The notes: generated from the letters alone by a model not told the origin. A stretch of DNA of 64,000 nucleotides from Acidimicrobiia bacterium (GCA_009694375.1 SHVB01000007.1:1-64000), one strand, 5' to 3'; shown: positions 17,062-26,695, counted from the stretch's first letter. A program made the numbers and translations.

Positions 17062-17865
17062 TTAGGCGTCGGTGGCTCCGGCGCTCTGCAGCAGCCTTCG
17101 CAGCGCGGGCGCGATGCCCGGGGCAGCGGCTACGACCGTGCCGGCGGTAACCGCATCGCCAGCCAGGTTGGTAACCACTGCCCCTGCCTCGCTGGCAATC
17201 AGACCACCGGCCGCCACGTCCCAGGGCGACAGCCCTTGTTCGTAATAGGCGTCGAGCCGCCCACAGGCCACGGAGCACAGATCTAGGGCGGGGGCTCCTT
17301 GTCGGCGGATGTCGCGAACGCGCGGTAGCAGCGTGACGAGAATCTCGGCCTGATGGCGGCGCTGGCGGGGCTCGTAGGAGAAGCCGGTCCCCACGAGGGC
17401 GTGAGGGAGATGGCGGGCCGAGGTGGTCTGGATGGTCTCACCGTTGCGGGTGGCCCCGCCGCCGCGTGATGCGCTGAAGAGTTCATCGCGCACGATGTCG
17501 TACACCGCTCCGGCCGCTGGTTGTTCGTTCACCTCAACACCGATAGACACGTTGAACCCCGAAAGGCCGTAGAGATAATTGGTGGTGCCGTCGAGGGGGT
17601 CCACGATCCAGCGCACACCACTGGTGCCGTCCCGGTAGGCCCCTTCCTCCCCGAGGATGCCGTCGTCAGGCCGCCACTCCATGAGCCGGTCCGTGATCAG
17701 TGCTTCCGAGGCTCGGTCCATCTCGGTCACCAGGTCGGTCTCGGTTCGTTTTGCCTCCACCCGTATGTCGGTTCGTGTCATGCCGTTGCGCAGCAGGCGA
17801 GCGGCCTCCTGGGCCACCCGTTCACACAGGGAGCGGAGGGTGGCGAGGTCGGGCTCAGCGGTCAT
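17062..17865 (-). CDS. suhB: Inositol-1-monophosphatase family protein
   Basis: The 267-residue enzyme has the full Mg-dependent phosphatase signature: ILGEEGAYRDG, WIVDPLDGTTNYLYG (metal-binding DPLDGTTN) and SPWDVAAGGLIASEAGAVVT. It hydrolyses inositol phosphates, releasing myo-inositol for phosphatidylinositol and its mannosides, consistent with the PimB-like gene at 2123. Related enzymes act on histidinol phosphate, fructose-1,6-bisphosphate or PAP, so substrate choice is not certain. It is divergent from the PIG-L gene. Confidence 0.85.
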   Translation of the reverse strand: MTAEPDLATLRSLCERVAQEAARLLRNGMTRTDIRVEAKRTETDLVTEMDRASEALITDRLMEWRPDDGILGEEGAYRDGTSGVRWIVDPLDGTTNYLYGLSGFNVSIGVEVNEQPAAGAVYDIVRDELFSASRGGGATRNGETIQTTSARHLPHALVGTGFSYEPRQRRHQAEILVTLLPRVRDIRRQGAPALDLCSVACGRLDAYYEQGLSPWDVAAGGLIASEAGAVVTNLAGDAVTAGTVVAAAPGIAPALRRLLQSAGATDA

Positions 17866-18014
17866 GGCACGACGATAGGTTCTGTGGTGGATCGACGGGC
17901 GGGAGCGGGGCGATCAGCACCGGGATAACAGGGGGCCCGGCCCGGCCTGGCCGGGCAGTACGGTGCAATGTGTGAAGCACCCGTTGTTTGCGATGCCGTC
18001 AGGAGATGGGCGCT

Positions 18015-18716
18015 GTGATTGAGGGCACCATTCCCCGGCGCGCCCTCGCCGTGTTCGCCCACCCCGATGATCCTGAGATGGGCTGCGGCGGCACCCTCGC
18101 TCGCTGGGCTTCGCTCGGCACCGAGGTGCATCTGGTGATCGCCAACCGGGGTGATAAGGGGAGCTTCGACCCATCCACGGACCCTGATGCGCTCGCCGAC
18201 CACCGGGCCGAGGAGGTGCGCCGGGCGGCCGCGGTGCTTGGCCTTGCGGGAGTGGAGTACCTCGGGTACCCCGACGGGGAGATCGACAACGACGCCCCTC
18301 TGCGTCTGGTCCTGTTGGAGATCATCCGCCGACTGCGGCCCGATGCTCTGATCGCACCCGATCCCACCGCAGTGTTCTTCGGCGATAGCTACGTGAACCA
18401 TCGGGACCACCGGCAACTCGGCTGGGCCGTGGTCGACTCGCTCGTTCCTGCCGCGAGCCCGCTCTACGAACCCGCCGCCGGCACCGCCCATCAAGTAGGG
18501 CTTGTGTTGCTCTCGGGCACGCTGGAGGCCGACACCTGGGTAGACATCGAGGCGGTGTTGGCCACCAAAGTGGAGGCGGTGGTGTGCCACGAGAGTCGCC
18601 TGGGCGGTGATCCCGATTTGGTGCGGGAACTTTTGGCGCATCGCGCCGCCGAAGAGGGACAGCGCAGCGGCCTGGAGTATGCCGAAGCCTTCCGTGGGCT
18701 TCGCTTCGCTACCTAA
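18015..18716 (+). CDS. PIG-L/LmbE-family deacetylase
   Basis: The 233-residue metal-dependent N-deacetylase has the family zinc motif AHPDDPEMGCGGTLARW and the second metal/active-site motif VNHRDHRQLGWAVVDSL. Such enzymes deacetylate GlcNAc-containing substrates such as GlcNAc-inositol in mycothiol synthesis (MshB) or related pseudo-disaccharides. Neighbouring inositol monophosphatase makes an inositol-linked substrate attractive, but the subfamily also includes mycothiol conjugate amidase. GTG at 18015 is preferred because AGGAG (18001-18005) lies 9 bases upstream; an ATG at 18006 lies too close to that site. Confidence 0.82.
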   Translation: MIEGTIPRRALAVFAHPDDPEMGCGGTLARWASLGTEVHLVIANRGDKGSFDPSTDPDALADHRAEEVRRAAAVLGLAGVEYLGYPDGEIDNDAPLRLVLLEIIRRLRPDALIAPDPTAVFFGDSYVNHRDHRQLGWAVVDSLVPAASPLYEPAAGTAHQVGLVLLSGTLEADTWVDIEAVLATKVEAVVCHESRLGGDPDLVRELLAHRAAEEGQRSGLEYAEAFRGLRFAT

Positions 18717-18723
18717 ACACCCC

Positions 18724-19002
18724 TCACGGCGACGAGTCGGCGCGGGTGTTCCATTCGCCCATGGCCCGCAGGGCGAGGATGGCCACCGCGCCCACGCCCA
18801 CGGCGCCCACCACCGCCCCGAGCACCCCGGTAGCGCCGGCGATGATGGCGCAGTTGGTGGTGCAGGTGAGGTCGGCGAACCCGTAGCCAATCAGACCACC
18901 ACAGACCCCCCCCACCACGATGGAGAGGAACGCCAACACGCGAGCGCGGCGGGGGGGGAGCGATGACGGCGCGTACTCGGGGTTCTCCCGTGGAGTGTTC
19001 AT
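18724..19002 (-). CDS. Small two-helix membrane protein
   Basis: This 92-residue protein has a short Pro/Arg-rich N-terminus and two Gly/Ala/Val-rich hydrophobic segments (about 23-45 and 54-80) separated by a loop with two Cys (CTTNC). No family is recognised. It converges with the PIG-L gene (7 bases between stops) and is divergent from coaA. Confidence 0.55.
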   Translation of the reverse strand: MNTPRENPEYAPSSLPPRRARVLAFLSIVVGGVCGGLIGYGFADLTCTTNCAIIAGATGVLGAVVGAVGVGAVAILALRAMGEWNTRADSSP

Positions 19003-19067
19003 TGCCCCAGCGTAGGGAACGGGCTCGGCTTGTCGCGCCCGGTGCCGCCGTGCGTAGCGTGGCGGCT

Positions 19068-20006
<939 letters not shown>

Positions 20007-20089
20007 TACCTACGGACCTTCGGTTATCGCCGGCGGTGGCCTTCTCGGGGTTCGGCGGGGTCGGCTCAAGTTCGCGCGAGGATGGAGCA

Positions 20090-20587
20090 ATGCAGGACTG
20101 GACGGTGGGCGCAGGCCTGATCGTGGGTGAGGAGGGCCTTCTCCTCGTGCGCAATCTCCGTCGCAACAACCGGGAGGACTGGACACCACCGGGCGGGGTG
20201 ATTGAAGCGGGGGAACCTCTCCTCGGGGGGCTTACCCGCGAGGTGCTCGAAGAGACGGGCCTGGCCGTGGCCGAGTGGCGAGGGCCGGTCTATGAGGTTC
20301 ACTGCGAGGCGCAGGAGATGGGTTGGACGCTCCGGGTGGAGGTCTATCTGGCTGTTTCCTACGAGGGTGAACTGCAGGTGGAAGACCCCGATGGCATCGT
20401 GGTCGAGGCACGGTTCGTGGCCGACGACGAGCTCACGGCGTTGTTGGCGGGCAACCATCCCTGGGTGCTCGAGCCCCTCACGGACTGGCTGTGCGAGCGG
20501 TGGGACGACCCCGAGATGCGGTCCTATCGCTATCGGGTAACCGGCGCACCACCCAACGACGTGGTCGTTGTGCGAGTGGATCCATGA
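20090..20587 (+). CDS. Nudix hydrolase
   Basis: The 165-residue protein contains a complete Nudix box, GGVIEAGEPLLGGLTREVLEETGL (read as GVIEAGEP then REVLEETGL), with the metal-binding REVLEE. It begins near an N-terminal strand (TVGAGLIV) as in MutT-like and NUDIX NDP-X pyrophosphatases. The substrate is unknown. A guess from the overlap with dinB (ATGA, 4 bases) is oxidised-nucleotide clearance, but such coupling is not proof. Confidence 0.82.
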   Translation: MQDWTVGAGLIVGEEGLLLVRNLRRNNREDWTPPGGVIEAGEPLLGGLTREVLEETGLAVAEWRGPVYEVHCEAQEMGWTLRVEVYLAVSYEGELQVEDPDGIVVEARFVADDELTALLAGNHPWVLEPLTDWLCERWDDPEMRSYRYRVTGAPPNDVVVVRVDP

Positions 20588-21846
20588 CACCCCCGTTGAT
20601 CCGCACGATCCTGCATGTGGACATGGACGCGTTCTATGCGTCGGTAGAGCAGCAACGTCATCCGGAACTGCGCGGTCAACCGGTGATCGTGGGGGCACCG
20701 GGGGCGCGAGGGGTGGTGGCGGCGGCTAGTTACGAAGCGCGCGTGTTCGGGATCCGCTCGGCGATGTCTTCCGCTCAGGCCCAACGACGTTGTCCGCACG
20801 CCGTCTTCGTACCCGGTGACCACGACCACTACGCCGAGATCAGCCGCCACCTGATGGCGATCTTCCAATCATTTACTCCTCTGGTGGAACCAATCTCTCT
20901 CGATGAAGCGTTCCTCGATGTGAGTGGGTCGCTGCGCCTCCACGGTGATGGGTCCACGATCGGTGCCGCCATTCGTGCCGCTGTGTTCGCGCAAGAGGGC
21001 CTGACCTGCTCAGTGGGCGTGGCCCCCTCGAAGTTCATAGCCAAACTTGCATCGGAAGCGGCGAAGCCAACGATCGGGCGCCGCGGTCCTGAGCCGGGTC
21101 TGGGGGTGAAGGTGGTGGAGCAAGCGGCGGTGTTGTCGTTTCTGCTGCCGCTGCCGGTGCAGGCGCTCTGGGGTGTTGGGCCCAAGACGTTGGAGAAGTT
21201 GCACCGAATGGGCGTGGTCACCGTGGCGGATCTCGCCACACTTGACCGCCGCGCCGCCACCACCGCCTTGGGGGTGGCGGCCGGCACCCATCTGCTGCGC
21301 TTGGCCACCGGCCACGACGAGCGGGAGGTCGTGCCCGTGGGGCGCGCCAAGTCCGTTGGTCATGAGGAGACCTTCGCCCACGATCACTGCGAGCTGGGCT
21401 CGCTCCGGCGTGAACTGGTGCGCCTTGGTGATGCCGTGGCCGCCCGGCTGCGCCACGCAGGAATGGCGGGACGCACGGTCACCCTCAAGGTGCGCTTCCA
21501 TGATTTCAGCACCATCACCCGGTCGGTCACGTTGCCCTCCGCAGTGGACACCGGGCCCGATGTGGTGAGGGCGGCAGGGGCCCTCTTAGCGCAGATCGAC
21601 CCATCCCCGGGGGTGCGTCTGCTGGGCGTTCATGTCAGCCATCTGTTGGACGACCGCGCTCGCCAACTGACCCTCGACGATGTCCAGGCCCCTTCCTGGG
21701 ACGACGCCACCGGGGCTATCGACGCGATACGGGCTCGCTATGGCGCCGCTGCTATTGGTCCGGCTTCCCTGGTGGACGCCAACGGGATCCGGGTAAAGCG
21801 CCGTGGCGACCAGCAATGGGGGCCAACGGATCAGCCTGGTCCGTGA
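20584..21846 (+). CDS. dinB: DNA polymerase IV (Y-family)
   Basis: This translesion polymerase has 420 residues. The palm motif is HVDMDAFYASVEQQRHPEL; the catalytic YDE equivalent is EPISLDEAFLDVSG, with thumb and little-finger domains after about residue 170. VGVAPSKFIAKLASEAAKP and LWGVGPKTLEKL (HhH) are standard. The C-terminus ends without a clear beta-clamp motif beyond residue 380, but the fragment QLTLDDVQ near residue 360 (QLxLFxx-like) may serve. ATG at 20584 overlaps the Nudix stop. Confidence 0.93.
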   Translation: MTPPLIRTILHVDMDAFYASVEQQRHPELRGQPVIVGAPGARGVVAAASYEARVFGIRSAMSSAQAQRRCPHAVFVPGDHDHYAEISRHLMAIFQSFTPLVEPISLDEAFLDVSGSLRLHGDGSTIGAAIRAAVFAQEGLTCSVGVAPSKFIAKLASEAAKPTIGRRGPEPGLGVKVVEQAAVLSFLLPLPVQALWGVGPKTLEKLHRMGVVTVADLATLDRRAATTALGVAAGTHLLRLATGHDEREVVPVGRAKSVGHEETFAHDHCELGSLRRELVRLGDAVAARLRHAGMAGRTVTLKVRFHDFSTITRSVTLPSAVDTGPDVVRAAGALLAQIDPSPGVRLLGVHVSHLLDDRARQLTLDDVQAPSWDDATGAIDAIRARYGAAAIGPASLVDANGIRVKRRGDQQWGPTDQPGP

Positions 21847-21940
21847 CCAGATGAGGGGTTCGCGTTGTCTCCCCGAGGACCTTGTGGAATGATTCAGTCG
21901 AAGCGAAGGATCCGCTTTAGCGAAGGTCGAGGGGGTAAGC

Positions 21941-22318
21941 GTGCCGCTATCAGAAGACGAAGAACGCATCCTCCAAGACATAGCGCAGCAGTTCTACGCC
22001 GATGACCCCGACTTCGCCGGTCGGGTAGGCGAGACCACGCTCTACACCCACACGCTGCGCCGTATGAAGTGGTCGGGCCTTGGTTTCGTGCTCGGGGTGA
22101 TTTTCTTGGTGGCCTCGCTGTCTACGGGCTACCTGTTGGCCTTCTGCGGTTTCTTGGTGATGTTGGCGTGCGCCCTTTTCTTCGAGCGCAACCTGCGCAA
22201 ACTTGGTAGGGCTGGGCTCGACGAGGTCTCCCGATCCATGAAGGCCACCCACCTCCGCGATGCCATCGACGGTGCGCGAGGTCGTGTGCGCGACCGTTTC
22301 CGTCAAGCCGACGAGTAG
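21941..22318 (+). CDS. DUF3040 membrane protein
   Basis: The 125-residue protein starts MPLSEDEERILQDIAQQFYADDPDFA, the classic DUF3040 beginning, followed by two hydrophobic segments (residues 47-63 and 66-80) and a basic, helical tail. DUF3040 proteins are small actinobacterial membrane proteins commonly found near mraZ and dinB; in M. tuberculosis one lies a few genes from mraZ. The function is unknown. GTG at 21941 is the start. Confidence 0.82.
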   Translation: MPLSEDEERILQDIAQQFYADDPDFAGRVGETTLYTHTLRRMKWSGLGFVLGVIFLVASLSTGYLLAFCGFLVMLACALFFERNLRKLGRAGLDEVSRSMKATHLRDAIDGARGRVRDRFRQADE

Positions 22319-22459
22319 AGCGCCCTCGTCACACCGACACCTCTGAGCACCCACGCGCAGGGTCACCGACGGGGCATCGGGAACCCCGGGTTGGTATCCC
22401 ATCAACCCCTACGGCGATGACCGCAGCGTCGGCGCGCCAGCCCCAGTAACTTCGGGGCG

Positions 22460-23335
22460 ATGCAAGGAACCGTGTTGGCGCTGGATGTCGGGGGCACGAA
22501 AGTGGCGGCGGGCCTGGTTGATTCCGCCGGTCGATTGCTGGCGCGGGCCAGTCGGCCGACGCCCCCGGAGGGCACCGGAGAGGAAGTGTTTGCGGCGTTG
22601 CTCGCCGTGGCCGCGGCGGTGCGCCAGGGCGACGAGGTGGCGGTGGGGGTGGGCAGTGGCGGTCCGATGACCTTCGGGGGCGAGATGGTGTCGCCGATCA
22701 ACATCCCCGGCTGGCGCGAGTTCCCCCTGCGGGCACGGCTCCAGCAGAGCCTGGGGGTTGATGTGCACGTGGATAACGACGCCAAGGCGTTGGCGGTGGC
22801 CGAGGCATGGGTCGGGGAGGCGCAAGGAGAACGGAACTTCATGGCCATGGTGGTATCCACCGGCGTTGGCGGGGGCATCGTGCTCGATGGCCGTCTGCTG
22901 GACGGCGCGGCAGGCAACGCCGGGCACATCGGTCACGTGATCGTCGAACCCGATGGCGCGCGCTGCGCTTGCGGCGGTCGTGGGTGCCTGGAAGCGGAGG
23001 TGTCCGGTACGGCGATACAGGCCCGCACGGCTCGTCCGGCCGCCGAGGCCGATGCCGCCGAGCGATCTCGGACCGGCCAATTGGTAGGGCGAGCGGTGGC
23101 GTCGGCGGCGGCCCTACTCGATCTACGCCTGGCGGTGGTGGCGGGTTCGGTGGCCCTTGGCTTCGGCACGGCGTTCTTCGAGGCCGCGCAGGCTGAACTC
23201 GACCGCTCTGCTCGTATTGGATTCATCCGCGGTGTGCGCATTCGTCCCGCTCGTCTTGGTGATGCGGGTCCATTGGTGGGCGCGGGTGGCTTGGCGTGGC
23301 GGGCTCTCGGTCACTCCGTGGGGATAGCTCCCTGA
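22460..23335 (+). CDS. ROK-family sugar kinase (second copy type)
   Basis: This 291-residue ROK kinase has VLALDVGGTKVAAGLVD, HVDNDAKALAVAEAW, STGVGGGIVLDGRLLDGAAGNAGHIGH (in parts) and the zinc motif CACGGRGCLEAEVSG. It is probably a glucokinase or N-acyl-hexosamine kinase. It differs from the kinase at 8296 in sequence and length. Its last ~140 bases are duplicated 2080 bp downstream (25271), where they precede an intact acyl-CoA dehydrogenase gene. It is followed on the same strand by a broken dehydrogenase copy. Confidence 0.83.
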   Translation: MQGTVLALDVGGTKVAAGLVDSAGRLLARASRPTPPEGTGEEVFAALLAVAAAVRQGDEVAVGVGSGGPMTFGGEMVSPINIPGWREFPLRARLQQSLGVDVHVDNDAKALAVAEAWVGEAQGERNFMAMVVSTGVGGGIVLDGRLLDGAAGNAGHIGHVIVEPDGARCACGGRGCLEAEVSGTAIQARTARPAAEADAAERSRTGQLVGRAVASAAALLDLRLAVVAGSVALGFGTAFFEAAQAELDRSARIGFIRGVRIRPARLGDAGPLVGAGGLAWRALGHSVGIAP

Positions 23336-23511
23336 CCTCGGTGGTGTCCGGGGGCATGGATCCCACTTATCCGCCGGAGGCCACTGTCTATCGTGAAAAG
23401 GTGCAGGCGTTTCTCGCCGAGCATCTCCCGACGACCTGGCAGGGGATCGGCGCCTTGCCGAGTCGTGAGGTTGAGCCCTTCCCGAAGGCATGGCGAGCCA
23501 CCCTTTATCAA
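23191..23511 (+). repeat. Direct repeat, copy 1 of ~320 bp
   Basis: Bases 23191-23511 match 25271-25591 at constant offset 2080 with 8 mismatches in the first ~295 bases by my count (about 97% identity), with similarity fading over the last ~25 bases. The repeat covers the last ~48 codons of the ROK kinase, the short gap and the first ~50 codons of the acyl-CoA dehydrogenase. Confidence 0.9.
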
Positions 23512-23679
23512 CGTGGACACAAGGGCGGCTTTATCTCGTGGGTCTTCTCCGGTGAGGACATCTGGGGCCAGACCGCCGTGCTGTCGAGTGCCACCGCTGC
23601 TGCGGTGGAGGAGCTGTTCGCCTTTGCCGGTCGGTATCAGTGCAGCCGATGGCAGGTTCGGTTCCCGATGTCAGGGTAG
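23356..23679 (+). pseudogene. Acyl-CoA dehydrogenase, truncated internal-deletion copy
   Basis: The first ~50 residues match the intact dehydrogenase at 25436 (MDPTYPPEATVYREKVQAFL and beyond). After WRATL it jumps to FISWVFSGEDIWGQ, which corresponds to FIPRILSGEDIWCQ about 65 residues farther along in the intact gene, then diverges (TAVLSSATAAAVEELFAFAGR) and stops at 107 residues. A deletion of about 200 bases plus loss of the 3' part explains this. FAD and acyl-CoA sites are absent, so it cannot be an active dehydrogenase. Confidence 0.8.
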
Positions 23680-23723
23680 AGTCGTAAACCGGTGTTTGTA
23701 GTGGCTCAAAACGAGGGGTTCAG

Positions 23724-24725
23724 GTGAAACGTTTTCGTGTTGTAGCGGTTGTGGCCGGTTTAGCGCTGGTTGGTGGGATTCTCGCACTGTCGGGTTCTCC
23801 TCCCTCCGATGCCGATCAGTTCCCCGGAGCGAACGGCAAAATCGCCTACACCCAACGTGTTGGCTGCGACGTCTGCTACCAAATCCGGGTGATAAACGCG
23901 GATGGTACCAACGACACCCAACTCACAGCCGGCGACAGCGAACTTGAGCCGTCGTGGTCGCCTGACGGTACCCAGATCGCATTCACCAGCGACCTGGATA
24001 TTTGGGTGATGAACGCGGATGGCACCGATCAAACCCGGGTCACCAACAACGTCGCCAACGACCGTGGGCCGTCGTGGTCGCCTGAGGGTACCAAGATCGC
24101 ATTCGTCAGCAACCGGGATGGCAACAACGAGATTTATGTGATGAACGCGGATGGCACCGATCAAACCCGGGTCACCAACAACGTCGCCAACGACCGTGGG
24201 CCGTCGTGGTCGCCTGACGGTACCAAGATCGCATTCACCAGCGACCGGGATGGCAACCCGGAGATTTATGTGATGAACGCGGATGGCACCGATCAAACCC
24301 GGGTCACCAACAACCTCGCCTACGACGCTGAGCCGTCGTGGTCGCCTGACGGTACTAAGATCGCATTCAATAGCGGCGATGGTTTGTTGGTCGACTTCGA
24401 CGTTTGGGTGATGAACGCGGATGGTACCGGTCAAACCAAGATCACCAACAGCGGCGGCAGAGATTATCAGCCGTCGTGGTCGGCGGACGGTACCCAGATC
24501 GCATTCGTCAGCGACCGGGATGGCAACCCGGAGATTTATGTGATGAACGCGGATGGCACCGATCAAGCCCAGGTCACGACCACCGCAGAGGGGTTCAGTG
24601 GCGCACCGGCGTGGCAGTCGATCCCGGTCGTGGTACCAACCACGACAACCACGACAACCACAACGGTAGCCCCATCTGATGTGGCGGCAGTGGCCGTTGC
24701 TGCTACCCCCGCATTCACCGGATAG
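23724..24725 (+). CDS. Secreted TolB-like PD40 beta-propeller protein
   Basis: The 333-residue protein has a signal peptide (residues 1-31, hydrophobic core VVAVVAGLALVGGILAL) and then six WD40-like PD40 repeats, each with PSWSPDGTKIAFxSDRDGNxEIYVMNADGTDQT-type sequence (in parts: PSWSPDGTKIAF, EIYVMNADGTDQT). The repeats are 132 bases apart (one 138), so the gene grew by tandem duplication. A Thr-rich linker and a short hydrophobic tail ending TPAFTG follow. It is probably exported and bound at the envelope; the partner is unknown. It lies inside the duplicated-segment insertion and uses a GTG start after a GAGGGG ribosome site. Confidence 0.78.
   Translation: MKRFRVVAVVAGLALVGGILALSGSPPSDADQFPGANGKIAYTQRVGCDVCYQIRVINADGTNDTQLTAGDSELEPSWSPDGTQIAFTSDLDIWVMNADGTDQTRVTNNVANDRGPSWSPEGTKIAFVSNRDGNNEIYVMNADGTDQTRVTNNVANDRGPSWSPDGTKIAFTSDRDGNPEIYVMNADGTDQTRVTNNLAYDAEPSWSPDGTKIAFNSGDGLLVDFDVWVMNADGTGQTKITNSGGRDYQPSWSADGTQIAFVSDRDGNPEIYVMNADGTDQAQVTTTAEGFSGAPAWQSIPVVVPTTTTTTTTTVAPSDVAAVAVAATPAFTG
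24009..24580 (+). repeat. Tandem ~132-bp repeats encoding PD40 blades
   Basis: The motif ATGAACGCGGATGG recurs at 24009, 24141, 24273, 24411 and 24543, spacings 132, 132, 138 and 132. A diverged first unit starts near 23892. Near-identity of units two to four indicates recent expansion or gene conversion inside the propeller gene. Confidence 0.9.
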
Positions 24726-25270
24726 CCAACGGCTGGATAGGACAGTCGCAGCGATAGACGTGGCGCGGCCCGTGGTGGCCACAACAACAAATCAGGGGCC
24801 GCGCTCCATGTGAACCGGTCATGCTCCATGGGCGGTCCACGAAACTGTCTGCTGGTTCGCGGTCGTTTTATAAACGCGATCACGTTGATGTCATGCACGC
24901 TGCCATCCAGCCGTCACGTTCCACGATACGAAACGAGATGGTTACCGAACGCGTAGCTGCGTGAAATTTCGTAACCGAACCCGCCGGTGTGGATCATATA
25001 ATCGGGTTGCCAATCGCCAAACGCCATCGACCGACACCGGAACCGAAACGTTGCCATCGGTCGTTACAATCCGACCCTTTTTGCGATACGTCGAGTTGAT
25101 CGAGTGTTGCAACCGGATCACCGAATCGGGTGAGATCGCGCCGGCCGCCTGGACCGCGAGGCTTCTGCCCGTCAGGTAACCCTGGGGCTGAGCCGGGCCG
25201 GAGCCCGTCGCGATGAGTATCCCCATTTTTTGGTCCATCGAGATCGCCCTGTGCGACGCAACAAACAAGT
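24726..25270. other. Insert tail with no intact gene; possible minus-strand gene relic
   Basis: No intact gene of recognised family lies here. Base composition is visibly less GC-rich than the flanks (for example the A/T-rich stretch near 24860-24880 and 25060-25090). On the minus strand, codons from about 25228 down read ...ISPDSVIRLQHSI...VSVDGVW, which faintly resembles peptidoglycan-binding repeats. In the neighbouring frame codons 25057 to 24914 read GDWQPDYMIHTGGFGYEIS. This pattern fits a frameshifted remnant, but it could be chance. Confidence 0.35.
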
Positions 25271-25591
25271 GGCTGAACTCGACCGCTCTGCTCGTATTGG
25301 ATTCATCCGCGGTGTGCGCATTCGTCCCGCTCGTTTTGGTGATGCGGGTCCATGGGTGGGCGCGGGTGGCTTGTCGTGGCGGGCTCTCGGTCACTCCGTG
25401 GGGATAGCTCCCTGACCTCGGTAGTGTCCTGGGGCATGGATCCCACTTATCCGCCGGAGGCCACTGTCTATCGTGAAAAGGTGCAGGCGTTTCTCGCCGA
25501 GCAGCTCCCGACGACCTGGCAGGGGATCGGCGCCTTGCCGCGTCATGAGGTTGAGCCCTTCACCAAGGCTTGGCGAGCCACTCTCCATGAA
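25271..25591 (+). repeat. Direct repeat, copy 2 of ~320 bp
   Basis: This is the partner of 23191-23511. It contains a second copy of the ROK kinase C-terminal codons (AELDRSARIGFIRGVRIRP), which here are preceded by unrelated sequence and so are a non-functional fragment. The start of the intact acyl-CoA dehydrogenase follows. The left boundary is sharp: identity starts at GGCTGAACTC, position 25271. Confidence 0.9.
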
Positions 25592-26695
25592 CACGGCTAC
25601 CTCGCGACCTCCTGGCCGAAGGAGTTCGGTGGTCCTGGGCTTACTGCGCTGGAACAGGTGATCCTGGCGGAGGAGTTTCAACGGGCCGGTGTGCCAATGG
25701 GTGGCATGAATGACGTCTTCTCCATTCAGATGGTGGGCAACACGATCCTTGATTGGGGTCGGGAAGACCAGAAGCGCCACTTCATCCCGCGGATCCTCTC
25801 CGGTGAGGACATCTGGTGCCAGGGGTACTCGGAACCGAATGCCGGATCCGATCTCGGCAACATCGGCTGCCGGGCGGTCCTCGATGGCGACGAATGGGTG
25901 ATCAACGGTCAGAAGATCTGGACCTCGGCGGGGCACCTCGCTAACTGGATCTTCGTGCTCACCCGCACCGATCCGGACGTGCCGAAGCATAAGGGCATTA
26001 CCTTCCTCCTGGTGCCGCTCGACCAACCCGGCATCGACGTGCGGCCGATCAAGATGATCTCGGGGGAGTCGGAGTTCAATGAGGTGTTCTTCACCGACGC
26101 CAAGTGCGCCAAGGAGAACGTGATTGGCGAAGTCAACGGCGGATGGGGTGTCGCCATGACGTTGTTGGGCTACGAGCGGGGCGAGGCGGCCGCCACCTTC
26201 CCGCTGATGTTCCGCACCGAGCTCAACCGTCTCATCGCCCTGGCCCGGGAGCGAGGGGCCACCGCCGATCCGGTCATTCGCCAGCGCCTAGCGTGGTGCC
26301 ACACCCAGGTGGAGGTCATGCGCTTCCTTGGGCTGCGCACCCTCACCCAGTTCGTGCAGGGGCATCAGCCCGGCCCGGAGGGCAGCACCTTCAAACTCTT
26401 CTGGAGCGAGTACCACAAGGTGGTGAGCGAACTAGCCATCGACATCCTTGGGCCCGATGCGATGACCCCGGATGGCCGGTGGCCGGCGTCGTCGTTCCAA
26501 ACCGATGATCCAGGCGCTCCGAACGACAGCGCCAGTTGGGTGGGTACCTTTTTCAACGCTCGGGCGGGCACGATCTACGCCGGCTCCAGTCAGATCCAAC
26601 GGAACATCCTGGGGGAGTTGGTGCTCGGACTGGCGAAGGAACCGCGTGGCGCCACGCCTCCCACCTGGCGAGACGAGCAGGCGGTGCGGTCCTGA
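25436..26695 (+). CDS. Acyl-CoA dehydrogenase
   Basis: The 419-residue flavoprotein oxidises acyl-CoA thioesters to enoyl-CoA. Domains run N-terminal helical (1-120), beta (GYSEPNAGSDLGNIGCRAVLDG, ~125-225, with FAD/substrate motif) and C-terminal helical. It has WVINGQKIWTSAGHLANWIFVLTRT (in parts) and the C-terminal signature GTIYAGSSQIQRNILGELVLGL. The expected catalytic base region lies in WGVAMTLLGYERGEAAATFPL and nearby. ATG at 25436 starts at the family's normal N-terminus. Chain-length preference is unknown. The upstream broken copy at 23356 comes from the same gene. Confidence 0.9.
   Translation: MDPTYPPEATVYREKVQAFLAEQLPTTWQGIGALPRHEVEPFTKAWRATLHEHGYLATSWPKEFGGPGLTALEQVILAEEFQRAGVPMGGMNDVFSIQMVGNTILDWGREDQKRHFIPRILSGEDIWCQGYSEPNAGSDLGNIGCRAVLDGDEWVINGQKIWTSAGHLANWIFVLTRTDPDVPKHKGITFLLVPLDQPGIDVRPIKMISGESEFNEVFFTDAKCAKENVIGEVNGGWGVAMTLLGYERGEAAATFPLMFRTELNRLIALARERGATADPVIRQRLAWCHTQVEVMRFLGLRTLTQFVQGHQPGPEGSTFKLFWSEYHKVVSELAIDILGPDAMTPDGRWPASSFQTDDPGAPNDSASWVGTFFNARAGTIYAGSSQIQRNILGELVLGLAKEPRGATPPTWRDEQAVRS

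Noticed and set aside
24009-24580. 132-bp repeats considered as a mobile or CRISPR-like array
   Set aside because: They are codons of PD40 propeller blades in a continuous reading frame with a signal peptide.
23512-25270. Insert between the direct repeats considered as a transposon
   Set aside because: No transposase, no terminal inverted repeats and no short target-site duplication are visible; the flanking repeats are gene fragments of ~320 bp.
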